From: Macrocystis pyrifera
Lineage: Eukaryota; Sar; Phaeophyceae; Laminariales; Laminariaceae
DNA: 64,000 bases
NCBI GenBank assembly: GCA_031763025.1
Contig: JASSKH010000002.1
Span: 15,910,968-15,974,967, forward strand
Reading direction: 5' to 3'
How positions within the stretch are numbered: position 1 is the first letter of the stretch; the number at the start of each line of letters is the position of its first letter. Positions 10,322 through 20,514 of the stretch are shown here, in pieces. The notes below the pieces were generated by a model that saw only the letters and a program-made list of their open reading frames with translations, was not told the DNA's origin and searched no databases. A program made the translations under genes and the position numbers.

Positions 10322-12418
10322 ATGTATGTGCAGTATGGGGATTTGGTGAACCGGCAGAAAAGGCAGTGGGCTAAGGCGCGCAAGATTGTGTCCGGCATGA
10401 CCTCGCCCGAGCTCTGGGACATGCGCTACCGTAACCAAACTGAGGTACGGGTGGTAGCTTTTAGTCAGTTTCCCAATCACTGACGTGCATCAGTAGACTA
10501 CGGCGGCACCTCGTATACTAAGTACACCCCTACCGTAGCATGAGGAAGGTTAGGTCTCTCCTCCGTTGTGAATTCTCCCTTGTCTCCCATGCCCCATGTA
10601 CGTCTGCCGGTCGTCGAGCTTGCTACCTGTTTGCTTTTTCACGATGATTAGTGCGCGGTCCCATATTTAACGTTTTTTCAGAATCATTGTATTTCCGCTG
10701 CATCCTGTTCTCTGTGACGGCTTCATGTTTCATGTTGGAGCTTCGGGAAAATCTCACCGCATCCTCTGCCTCTATGACGGTTTCATGTCTGGGGTTCGTT
10801 CGAATCTCGCTGCGTCCTCTGCCTCTATGACGGTTTCGTGCCTGGATTTGGTCCCAATTCCGCCGCGTCTGTGACAGATTCGTGAGGCACTGAAGCACCA
10901 GGAGAAAGAAAGGTAAGCACAAGAACTCACCACATAATGACCACACAAGCTCTGTGGAAGGCCGCGGTTTGACCCCTTCGCTGACTGCTCCCCACACTGA
11001 TTCCATGGAAATATTGTCAAAATGGGCCTTGACGCGCACACAAAGACCGGTATCCTACCTAACGTCGTCGGTGATAAAGGAACGGCAGACAGAGCCAGGG
11101 GGCTACACGGGTGTGTGTTTGCGAAATCGAACGACCTATACAACCAACCAAAAGTGAAAACGTCGTTCATACTGCGGTCGTAGAGCAAGTGCGTTAAAAA
11201 TGTGGAACTTATGCCGCAGGGGGTGAGAGCGAATGCTACGGAGGGGTGTACCTGTAATTTTCCGAGGCTCCTCGCTTGTGGAACTCTATTTCTTAGCCTA
11301 AAGCTCATTTGTGAATGAATTATGACTTGACCCCATAAATCATCCCATGGTAAAGTATAGAAGGTACAGAGCGTAAAAACATAAATGGAAATGCAACGAT
11401 ATTGGGCAGTTCCTGAGTCGAGAAGACCTGTCCATCAGACGTATTGCGGCCAAAACGTGCAACCCTTAATGCGGCACGCGTCTGAACGCCGTTTGGGCCC
11501 AAACGTTTCTGACTGACGGGGCTCCTCAGCCCGAGAACAAATGCTTTCGGACGCGCTGTGCCATGCACTTTGTTTGTCGGGGTGAGGGCGCTGATCAAGA
11601 ATATCAGTTTTGCGCATGGGCTTGAACGCATATTGTGTTTTTGCCTGGTACCAGGTGTGTACGATCTATGTGATCTGCACACGTCTGCACACTACGGTCC
11701 GTAGGATAGTAATAGTCTTTAATTCACATGCCCCTACCCACTATTCCGTACAATCTAGGTCAGGCGGATCATCATCTGTACGACGTATGACACGTTTTGG
11801 TACGCACTCGACTGTGATACCATGATATTTTTGTGAAAAATCCCTTTGCTTGTTGCTAACGTGTGGTAGGCGGGATGAGGACGCTCGTCAAGCCGCTAAG
11901 GACCACGAGGAACGGCAGCTCAAGACTAAGCTGACCGATGGAAACATGAAGTCGACCATGTCTGCGGAAGAAAAGGCAAGCAGCTTCCTGAAAAAAGTTA
12001 TTTCTCCCAGTCGCATCTGCCCCGCCGCCGTTTACTCTGTTCAAATGTTTTGTTTCCTGTTGGTCCCTTGCCATTCCCCCTTTGTCTTCTGTGCCTCGCT
12101 TCGAATATCTTGATTGGAAATAAAGCGATAGGGTACGAGCTGGTCCCAAGAAAATGCGTAAGATTCCACCCTCGGGCAATAAAAAGCGGAATACGTTGAT
12201 TTATTCAGAACAAGAGATATCCCCAGGACCACATGGACAAGGGGAACATATCGATGAAGATATTTTTTGCGTGCGACTTGTGGTTCACGAGATATGAGCA
12301 TTGTTCGTATTACTTGGGGAGGCGTTATTTCATAGGGATTTTATATTTCTATAATGAAAACTATATATTTTGTTTTCAGGCCATGTATCGGTCAATACGA
12401 CGAATAATTCCACACTAG
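10322..12418 (+). CDS. Four-exon gene for a ~100-residue charged protein, unknown family
   Basis: Exons: 10,322-10,444, 10,878-10,912 (35 nt), 11,870-11,975 and 12,380-12,418 (TAG). Boundaries are GAG|GTACGG, cgtctgtgacag|, AAG|GTAAGC, a taac branch-like site before gtgtggtag|, AAG|GCAAGC (a GC-AG intron) and tgttttcag|. The lengths total 303 nt and all four phases agree, which is hard to obtain by chance. Exon 1 encodes ..KARKIVSGMTSPELWDMR.., exon 2 begins IREALKHQEK, exon 3 is strongly Glu/Lys/Arg-rich and helix-like, and exon 4 gives a basic tail ending RRIIPH. The ATG at 10,322 follows an in-frame TGA, but earlier exons cannot be excluded because the acceptor-like tgtgcag at 10,333 also fits. 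No signal peptide or membrane span. Intron 1 holds a 62-bp tandem repeat. Confidence 0.55.
10697..10872. repeat. Tandem ~62-bp repeat within intron 1 of the 10.3-kb gene
   Basis: Nearly three copies of 'gcatcctctgcctctatgac' + 'ggtttcatgtctgg...' lie end to end, with a decayed fourth copy reaching the splice acceptor before 10,878. In the antisense direction they encode a repeating HETVIEAEDA-like peptide, which I treat as a by-product. Confidence 0.75.
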
Positions 12419-12583
12419 ACTAGTTGAGATGACCACAACAATCACAGGAAATCGTCCATGATACTTGTTTTGTTCTGCGATCCGTACAACCTTGTTGTAA
12501 GATACTCCAGCCAGAGTACTAAACCAATGTCTTGAACATTGGAAACTCCAGGGAATAATTTAGTCTTCACGGGAATCATTTTT

Positions 12584-12850
12584 GCGTATTGGTTTTTGAG
12601 AGATGGGAAACGAAATTTGGCGTGGTTGTGCGTCACGACAAGACGAACCAACTGCTTGGTGTAGTTTTTGGAGTTTTTTTGTGTGTGCATCAGGGGGAGT
12701 CAACGTTGCCGAAAAAAGAAAAAAACAGAACATGTATCTCAAACACCAAATAAGAAATCTGAAAAAAAGTCGACCATATAGTTTGTTCGTCTTGTCATGA
12801 AGCACAACCATGCCAAAGTTAGTTTTCCAACTCTCAAGAACCAAAGCGTA
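12584..12850. repeat. Foldback: ~70-bp imperfect inverted repeat, ~127-bp loop
   Basis: 12,584-12,653 ('ttggtttttgagagatggga..ggcgtggttgtg..gacaagacgaac') is the reverse complement of 12,781-12,850 ('gttcgtcttgtc..cacaaccatgcc..ctctcaagaaccaa') at roughly 80 percent by eye. The transcript would form a long imperfect hairpin. It could be a foldback/MITE-type element or a structured RNA precursor. No clear target duplication flanks it. Confidence 0.7.
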
Positions 12851-13399
12851 AGTTTGCGAAGGAGTTAAGTCTAGGCTGTCGCTGGAATTAGCTCGTAACC
12901 CCCTACCCTAGGCCTGAACTCTAACCATCTCTGCCGATAAAACAGTTAGCAGGTTCCCAATGATGGCGTCGGCCCCGTTTGTTCCCTGCTCTACTGCTGC
13001 CACGATCCTCCTTTCGATATTTGACTCCGTGCCTTGTTTCGAAGAGTTGGAGTGCAAACGACAAAATGTCGAAATCCCATGGCCTGGAGAAACAACTGCG
13101 TGTGTGAAGAAACAACTATAAGTGTAAAGAAACAGCTGTCAGTGCTGGTGTCCCCTCCCAGCAACCCAGAAGCTAGCTCGGGACACCTGCGCTCAATTGT
13201 CGTTGACCTATCGACGTAGCTTCCACCTCCCTTACCCGCTGAACATGTTGACGTCGTTATGTCTATCGGTAGTGTTGGGGTGTGATAGACCACCGGCTTT
13301 TGGCGATTCCTTCGGTAATGCCAACCTCGAGGCGTTGAACCATCCCAAGCTTATAAAGTGGCATGCAAGGCCTAGACCGCGTTTCGCCCCCATGACCGT

Positions 13400-13600
13400 G
13401 AATGGAAACAAACGCGTCGCCCTGTGCCACCAAACCCCCGCGCTCTCCTCTGCCTGCGCCCCGCACTCTTCTTTCCCCATCCCGCACCCCTCGTCTTTAA
13501 CTTCCACCCCCCCCCCCCCGTTTATATATGGGTTGGGTCGGCGTCGGTTGGCAGCGACACTGTAAAACATGCCGCTCACTACGTGAGCTAGACATCCAGG
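13400..13600. repeat. Pyrimidine tract + C13 + 80-bp segment, first copy
   Basis: A C/T-rich stretch runs into C13 (13,507-13,519) and then 'atgggttgggtcggcgtcgg' + 'ttggcagcgacactgtaaaaca'. The same succession of C/T tract, C-run and 'gggttgg.gtcg..gacgctgtaaaaca' recurs at 14,260-14,430. Confidence 0.6.
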
Positions 13601-13767
13601 GTACCGTTTTTTTTTTTGTTTGTTTTGGAGGTCGCGCACAGCTGGTCGTCTAGTTAGATCATTTGTGCGAAGTATAGAACCTTTACTCTGCACAAGGGAA
13701 TTGATCGTATCACGTAGTGTTCAAGGTACGGCACCCAAGAGGCAGTTACATAGTACTCCCATTGCTG

Positions 13768-14048
13768 TCTCTGGAAGTGTCCACACCGGAAATTAAACTA
13801 ACTCATTGAAGCTGTCATCCATATGGAAGTCCGCGTCACAAGCGGTTCTTAGTAGGATGCAGCTCACCCTTCATGCGACTTGCCGGACACCTCACGGCGC
13901 TTCGCGCTTGGTGCAAGCAATGTCTGCCTGGTCGGTGAAAACCCGACATGCTCCGTCTCGGCATTGTAGGGATGCGAGGGTCTATGGTCATACGGGTTCG
14001 GCCATGCATGAGATCGAGTGCATCTCTCCTATCGAGTACACCCCCCCC
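13768..14048 (+). mobile_element. SINE-like family S, second copy
   Basis: Matches 55,138-55,420 along its full ~280 bp, from 'tctctggaag..caccggaaattaaa' to 'cgagtacacccccccc'. Its oligo-C end merges into a long pyrimidine tract, so the 3' target duplication cannot be read. No open frame is shared between copies, and no clear RNA polymerase III box B is visible. Confidence 0.7.
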
Positions 14049-14430
14049 ACCCTATGCATCACTCTCGACTCCTTCCCGCATCACCACCTCCCCCCCTTCC
14101 ACCCCCTGTACTCACCTCCCCTCTTTTCCACTCCCCTCCCCACTCCTTATCCCCCCTGCCTTCCGCTCCCCTCCCCTCCCTCCTTCGGCCAACCCAATAT
14201 CCACCTTGCCTTCTCAAGCCATCTTTCCACGCCTCTCTTTTCTTCCCACCCCCTACACTATACAACCGTGCTCAAACGTTCTCTTTCCACCCCCTCGGTC
14301 TCGTCTTGAAATGTCTCCCCCGCATCCTATCCCCCCCCCCCCCCAACAAATCTAGATCTGCATGGGTTGGCGTCGAGTGGCGACGACGCTGTAAAACAAG
14401 CCACCAGACACTAGACATGCAATGTACAGA
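14049..14430. repeat. Long C/T tract, C14, then second copy of the 80-bp segment
   Basis: About 290 bp of nearly pure pyrimidine on the plus strand ends in C14 (14,331-14,344). The tract produces proline/serine-rich plus frames and glycine/arginine-rich minus frames that are not genes. The segment after it repeats the one at 13,520-13,600. Confidence 0.7.
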
Positions 14431-14569
14431 CTGCTCCTTCAGACACAAATGCCACATAGACCAGACCAGACATAGACACTATGCAAACAACAGCTCAGAA
14501 ACCAGACCCACCGGTAAAGCAAACACAACACAGAACACACGATTCACCGTTATTTCCCATAAAAACACA

Positions 14570-15360
14570 AACCAGATTTAGACATGAAATTACTCAACTA
14601 ATATTTTTTTTTTCCCATACCGAAACGCAAAAAACCGGATTTAGACATGAAACAATTGAACTAACCAGTTTTTTTTCCCCATATGATTACAAAAACCGGA
14701 TTTAGACATGAAGTTACTCAACTAACATTTTTTTTCCCCATGCCGAAACGCAAAAAAAACCGGATGTAGACATGAAACAATTGAACTAACCAGTTTTTTT
14801 CCCCCATATGATTACAAAAACCGGATTTAGACACGAAGTTACTCAACTAACATTTTTTTTCCCCATACCGAAACGCAAAAAAAAAAAACCGGATTTAGAC
14901 ATGAAACAATTGAACTAACCAGTTTTTTCCCCCCATATGATTACAAAAACCGGATTTAGACATGAAATTACTCAGCTAACTATTTTTTTTCTCATACCAA
15001 GAACGCAAAAACCAGATCTAGACGTGAAACAATTGAATTAACCAGTTTTTTTCCCCCCTTTATCATGACAAAAAACCGGATTTAGACATGAAATTACTCA
15101 ACTAACTTTTTTTTTTACCATACCAAAAACGCAAAAAAACAGATTTAGACGTGAAACAATTGAACTAACCAGTTTTTTTTTTCCAATATCATAACACAAC
15201 CTGGATTCAGACATGAAATTACTCAACTAATCATTTGTTTTTTTTTTTTTTTTCCGCCAAACCAGATTTAGAAATGAAACAACTGAACAAACCAGTTTTT
15301 TTTTTTTTTTTTTTCCCCATATCCGAACCCAAACCAGTCATAGACTTGAAAAAGTATAAT
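14570..15360. repeat. Minisatellite, ~13 units of ~62 bp in alternating types
   Basis: The core 'ccggatttagacatgaa' recurs every ~62 bp. Units alternate between '..ttactcaactaac' and '..caattgaactaaccag', and each is followed by a T7-T17 run, 'cccca' and an A-run, so the true period is a ~125-bp dimer. T and A run lengths vary most. No coding potential. Confidence 0.9.
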
Positions 15361-16213
15361 AGTTTCTCCCATATCATAATACTGGTAGTAATGACATAAA
15401 ATATAGACCAAAAACCGAGCATGAAGGTGGACCGCCTCACATGCGCACACATAGATACAGCATGGTCACCCCGACATGTTCAATTCACATGAAGGTTGGG
15501 TCTTGTGGTAAGATACCCGTAAAACTATACCGATTTCCATTGGGCTGTGGAAATCTGGTCTGACATTATTCCTAAAATCCCCGACATTTGGTGCACATAC
15601 CAAGCGCTAAATGAAGGGGAGGGGTGGATGATGCATGCCATTAAGTCAAGACCTATTTTACTCATGAAACAAACACCTTGCATTTGATCGACCACATAAC
15701 CTAAGAGAAGGAGCACCAAGCGGCACGTAGATATGTTGATATCTTGAAGGATAAAAGCCGGTACAAAATGTGGGGGGAGTGTTGGCCAAGCTTTCGGCAG
15801 TGAAGGTCTACTCGGGAGCATTAGTGGGGTAGTTACCCATGGTGAAACGTACATATGACGGAGAAAGCGACGTACGGGGCATCCCGATGTGTGAGTAAGA
15901 CTTTGTGTTATGCAAGCCGTCCTTGAACCTTGCACGGTGAAAATGACCTCCCTGGAGGAAAGTAACCAGTACAGCAGCGGGGCAAGAAGATAGAAGATAC
16001 GATCGTGGGACGCCAGGATGGTTACCATGCAGATCGCCTGACACAAACGTGGGGTACTTGTGTTAAGGGTGTTGAACTTGGCTCCAGGCTACGAGCCCGT
16101 GTTGGAGACACTATTTAGTGTGGTGCGCCGGCAAAATAACTGAAAGACACCAGACCCTCAACGAGTACTAGGATTGGGAAGTCCCAGTAACTTGAACACT
16201 TCCCACTACCACT
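15361..16213. other. No gene assigned
   Basis: A minus-strand frame at 15,525-16,046 (173 codons, hydrophobic patches) is the only sizeable one. It has no recognisable motif, and the region may be 5' flank or leader of the LINE that starts at 16,214. Confidence 0.3.
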
Positions 16214-16672
16214 ATGAACACAAACAAGCTGGAGATATTCTCGGAAGAGATTAGGAGAAAGACAGTGAGGAAGGGTGGGTGGAGAAAGAAAGATTGGCAG
16301 GGTAAAGTACTAGTAGTGCTGATATTTAGAGTTCCAAGCGACATGACAAGGATTGAGTTCAAGAGGAAGTGCGACGAAGTAGGACTGTATTGCTTTGCAA
16401 TAGGAAACGTAGAACGAGAGGGAGAACACTTTCGAGTCACTCTGAAGCTGAAAGCGAGCATGGAGTGGCAGAGGATAGAGACAGAAAAAGTGTCGGCATG
16501 GATTAGAAGACTAAGATGGAGAGTATGTATAGCTCATGGAATAACGAAACTAAGACGTAGCCCTAGGGTGAACGAAGGTAGGGGGAGGCAGGAAACAGCA
16601 AGTGACTCAAAGGGAATGGGGGAGAAACATAGGGGCGCAGAACAAGCAGACAAGAACAGGAACGGAAACTAA
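16214..16672 (+). CDS. LINE ORF1-like basic protein
   Basis: A 152-codon ORF from ATG at 16,214. A basic N-terminus (..IRRKTVRKGGWRKK..) is followed by a beta-alpha-beta-like stretch at residues 32-80 (..VLVVLIFRVPSDMTRIEF..) that could be an RRM-like fold, then a charged tail. In LINEs this protein would bind the element RNA. The call rests mainly on its position just upstream of the endonuclease; sequence identity to a named family is not established. Confidence 0.4.
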   Translation: MNTNKLEIFSEEIRRKTVRKGGWRKKDWQGKVLVVLIFRVPSDMTRIEFKRKCDEVGLYCFAIGNVEREGEHFRVTLKLKASMEWQRIETEKVSAWIRRLRWRVCIAHGITKLRRSPRVNEGRGRQETASDSKGMGEKHRGAEQADKNRNGN

Positions 16673-16761
16673 AATAATGCTCAAAGAAGAGATAACAGAA
16701 ATGCTCGTGGCGACAACGGAGAAAGAACAGGTAAGACTAGAGCGGATAGTGAAACGAAAAG

Positions 16762-18010
16762 GAGGCTGAGAATAGGATCATGGAACGTATGTGGCTTCGC
16801 CACGGAAGAGCCCAAAAGAATCGAAATTGCCGAACAAGTAAGTAAGCGCGACCTAGACATAGTGGGAAGTCAAGAGTCGTGGGAGAAAGAAGGAGGGGAG
16901 ATAGGATCCAAAGTTGGAGAGTACGCATGGATAGGGAAAAAGAGGAAGGGACAGAATAGCAAGAATAGGGGGGGGGGGGGGGTGTGGGGTTCCTAGTCAA
17001 AGAATACCTGTGTGACATAATAGAGGTGATCAAAGACACTAAATTCGACGAAAGCATATGGATTAAGATTCCAGGGGAGCGGGGAGCGAAATATTACTTC
17101 TTAGGAAACATATATATGCCCCCAGAGTCGAAGAATACGATAAAAGATATACAGAGGAAGTTCGGAGAAGTAGCTGTAGATGTACAGAAGTATAAGAGGC
17201 AAGGAGAAGTAGTACTAGTGGGAGATTTTAACTCAAGAATTGGGAGGGCAAGCAAACTGAATGAGAACATTGGACAGTATGGGGAAGTAACTAAGAATAA
17301 GAATGGGGAAGAGATGTTGAAGCTCCTCAAGCACAACGAGATGAAAACGTTGAACGACAGAGTAAAAAAGGCAGAACCGGAATGGAGTAGACAGTGCATA
17401 CAAAAGGGAGAAAGCTCTATCCTTGACTTTATAGTAGTAGAAAATGGAAGTGGTAAGGAAACGGAACTACATGTATGCGCAGCGGACACAGGAACTACGG
17501 ATCACTGTCTAATATGGACAGACAGTCAACAGACGAGAGTCATCAAGCATAGAAGAGGTAGGAAATTGTATCGATGGAGAATAGATAAACTAGAAGTAAA
17601 ACAGAAACGGGAAGAGTTCCAAAAAGAGATAGCCAAAAATGCAGAGAAATTTTCCGAGCTGCTGGAAAGAATAGGTACAACAAGGAACGATATAGAGAGG
17701 GATGATGCAGGAGCTAGGATGATGGAAGGATGGGAGCAGTTGGTCAAGACCACAGCAAGTAAAGTAATAGGGAAGAAGTTGATAGTACGCAACAGAGCAG
17801 TAAAATGCTGCGATGAAGTGAAAGAGGCTATATGAGCAAGGAGAAAGGCACATGTAAGGTATATATCGAGTAAAACTTCTACAGGGTGGGAGGAGTATGC
17901 TATAGCTAGAAGGAAAGTAAAAGAGATGGTAGAGAAGAAGAAGAAAGGGATATGGAAAGACGTCGTGAATAAAACAAATGAAGACTTTGAGGTCGGGATG
18001 AAGCAGATGT
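16762..18010 (+). pseudogene. LINE ORF2 remnant: AP-type endonuclease, frameshifted, RT absent
   Basis: The endonuclease N-terminus reads IGSWNVCGF and GSQESW (catalytic Asn and Glu) at 16,774-16,890. The frame shifts at a G15 run (16,968-16,982). It then continues at 16,984-17,835 with GDFNSRIG (Asp/Asn pair), SILDFIVV and the terminal TDHCLI (Asp-His), all diagnostic of the exonuclease-endonuclease-phosphatase fold of LINE ORF2. A TGA at 17,833 interrupts the frame, but the linker (..ARRKAHVRYISSKTSTG..) continues to about 18,010 before homology ends. The upstream GTG-type start at 16,984 is not real; the domain begins before the G run. Inactive. Confidence 0.75.
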
Positions 18011-20510
18011 GTTTTGTGATAAAAACTTTAGTGACTTGTTCGTAATCGTAGGCATGAACTGCTGTACTTCATACTGCTACGTAACAGTCCTAAGGTGCAA
18101 GTTTGATGACTACTGTATGGTAATATATCTACGTAATAGGAAGCTTACCTTTTTCAGGCCCCGTTATCCCGGGACCACGCCTGCATGGTTGATTTAAGGT
18201 TATGTGATCTCAATATAATTAAAATATATGGTTGTCAGGACCAAATAGGTCAAAGTGATAAAACGACTATATTCCGTACGCATTTGAAAGTACATACCAG
18301 GTACATAGGGCCCGTCTTACCGAGAAATATTTTTCAAGTTTATCGAATAGGAAAAAATGAATTTGATTTGATTTGAACCGAATTTCGTCAAGAAAAAGCT
18401 TTTGGGTCATATCGAGGACTAGAGTATGTTGCTGAAGGGTCGAATAACGCATAAGGGTCAACGACCACCGGAGGGTAACCAACGCGGCGAGCGACGGCCC
18501 GCGTCCTCCCCGGGGAGCCACAGTCAGCGGCCGATTGTTTCTGCCGGCACCGCCAAAGGGGCGGTCGCTGTTGGGATGCCTTGGGTGGCTGGCGCAGCCT
18601 TGAATCCCCACGCAGGCAGCAGTGACGGAGATACAGCGATCGAACGTCTGAACGAAGTGGTGACCTGGTCGGTGCTGGTGTGGTTTGCGAGGCAAAGAGG
18701 GAGGAAAAACTGGATTTGCGACGGCCTTGTAATTTTTCGGAAGCGCCGCGGATAGTCTACTCTGTGCTAGGGGCTGTCGGTCCTCGCGCTGTGGCTGCTC
18801 CCGTGGCGCTATCTCTCGGGAATGGTGGATCTCACCTGTGAAGCAGTCGATGACAGGGCTCAAGTTTTCGTGGCTTGCTTCGGTTTCAGGAACATGCCAC
18901 GTCGTGTTGGACAAACTGCCCAAATTGAATAGCACGAAGAGCAAAAGACTTCTTGTCGAATTCCTATTTTTTCGCTTGATTCGAATCAAGAGTCCGAACG
19001 CCTGCTTGGTGATTCACTTGTCGACCAATCGGATACAAATCAAATCGAACGAAAAAAATAATGGCGGAGTATCACAAAAAAAAACATCTCGTTAATACGG
19101 GCCCTTAATACCTGGTGTACGGTTGGTGCGAAACAAGTGCCGTGCCCCCCAGAAGGAGATATGGCAAACAACACAAGAACCAGCAAAATAAGCAATATCA
19201 AACACTTGCTACAAACAGAGTAACATTTACTATAAACAGAGAATCATTTACTATAAACAGAGTAACAAAAGCACCTGAAGAAAGAACAACAAAACAACCT
19301 CTAGCCAGCCGCAGCAGTTTGTGGTACGAGTCGCATAGACAGGTTCTATCTTCTATTCATCGATCTGATACCTAGCTATCCTGTCTACCGTCTTCTCCCT
19401 GTTTTCGTCAACCGTGCTCCACCCCCCTGGAAATGACATGGGCTACTGTAGGCAGCGCAAAACAACAAAACAGACTCGCCGTTCATATGCTGCCTGTGAG
19501 CGTGTACTAAATACATTATATATACTTGAGGTCGCCAGACTTTCGGTTTTCACTTGCCTCTTGACCTTTCAAGATTGGCCAGCGTGCCAGCGTAGACATT
19601 AAAAAACACACCCAGACTAAACTCGCCCTCCGGCATGCGTTATGCTCCTACCACACTTTGTATCTCGTTGACTTCATATCCCTAGTTCAATCTCGATGGC
19701 ACAGCAGTTTGACATGTCGGTACGTGCTGTACGAGCATACTTGATGAGATATGCCCGAGGGTGTAATACTATCAAATGGTAAAATGATACAAGGTTCCCC
19801 TTCGGGATGTTGTTGTTGTTGTTTTCTTCACATTAAACCGTTCTTTCTACCCGTCGACATCCAGCACAACCAGTGTCCGTGCCGATTCTTCAATCCTAGA
19901 GAGATACAAGTTCTGTGGTCACAAAGCTACGCCAGAGAGATACTACGTTGCCACGTATGCAATGCAATGCCATGTCATCATAATGCGTACGACAGGCACG
20001 GCATACACATTCCATGACCTAGAGAAACGAAACAAAGAGAAAAAAAAACAAAAACATAGAAGACAATTTGAAAGAGAAAAAGAAACAAGAAAAAAACATA
20101 CATACATATATATATATAAAAACAAAATATCGCGCCCCCCCTGCAGGGGATCTGGCAGACACTTAACTGAAAAAAAAGGAAAGGAAAAAGAGGAAAAAGA
20201 CCACTAGTCGTCGTCAGCAGATTAAGACTATGGGTGGCATGAAATCCGGGGGGTGTCGCAAGTTGAAAAGGGAGACGCAAGTAAAACCTCTGGTTTGAGT
20301 AAAAATGATCTCGGAGTAAAATGAGTCATGGGTTACAGTAGTACTGTAATATTGCTAAACGCGAAGAGTAGTAGTCTAGTTTTCGATGCTCTCGCATATA
20401 TCTTGGCGTATAGGAGGCATGGACTTTACTGTATTGCACAAAGGAAAGCGTAGCACTCAGAAAGAAAATTGACGGCATTTGTATCACCCAAGTATTTATC
20501 GCCTGTGTGG
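18011..20510. other. No gene assigned; GC-rich island and a 16-bp palindrome
   Basis: 18,430-18,870 is clearly more GC-rich than its AT-rich surroundings and is open on both strands (109 codons plus, 240 codons minus), but neither frame shows a known motif. CTTGATTCGAATCAAG at 18,975-18,990 is a perfect palindrome. Weak inverted similarity ('caaatcaaatc') links 18,360-18,380 and 19,035-19,050. The rest has only short frames and an A-rich patch at 20,030-20,200. Confidence 0.35.
19824..19912 (+). repeat. 85-bp dispersed repeat, copy 1
   Basis: 'ttcttcacattaaaccgttc' followed by tttct.c.cgtcgacatccagca and gtgtccgtg.cgattcttca recurs in the same orientation at 42,970-43,060. Too short to classify. 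Confidence 0.7.
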
Positions 20511-20514
20511 GCTC

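Larger units (their letters stand above)
16214..18010 (+). mobile_element. LINE-type (non-LTR) retrotransposon fragment lacking reverse transcriptase
   Basis: An ORF1 is followed by an apurinic-type endonuclease domain and the lysine-rich linker that usually precedes reverse transcriptase. Coding similarity then stops at about 18,010, with no Y/FxDD-type domain after it. Loss of the 3' part is the reverse of the usual 5' truncation of LINEs, so an internal deletion or rearrangement is likely. The plus strand is purine-rich throughout, unlike the flanks. No target duplication was found. Confidence 0.7.

Noticed and set aside
13806-14581. Proline/serine-rich plus-strand frames
   Set aside because: They are direct translations of the pyrimidine tract and of the C-run; all three plus frames are equally open there.
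14570-15360. Regular ~62-bp spacing suggested a CRISPR-like array
   Set aside because: The spacers are themselves repeats and homopolymer runs, the context is eukaryotic, and no cas-like gene is present. It is a minisatellite.
18267-18989. Minus-strand 240-codon frame over the GC-rich island
   Set aside because: No motif, both strands are open, and the frame runs out into AT-rich low-complexity sequence at both ends.
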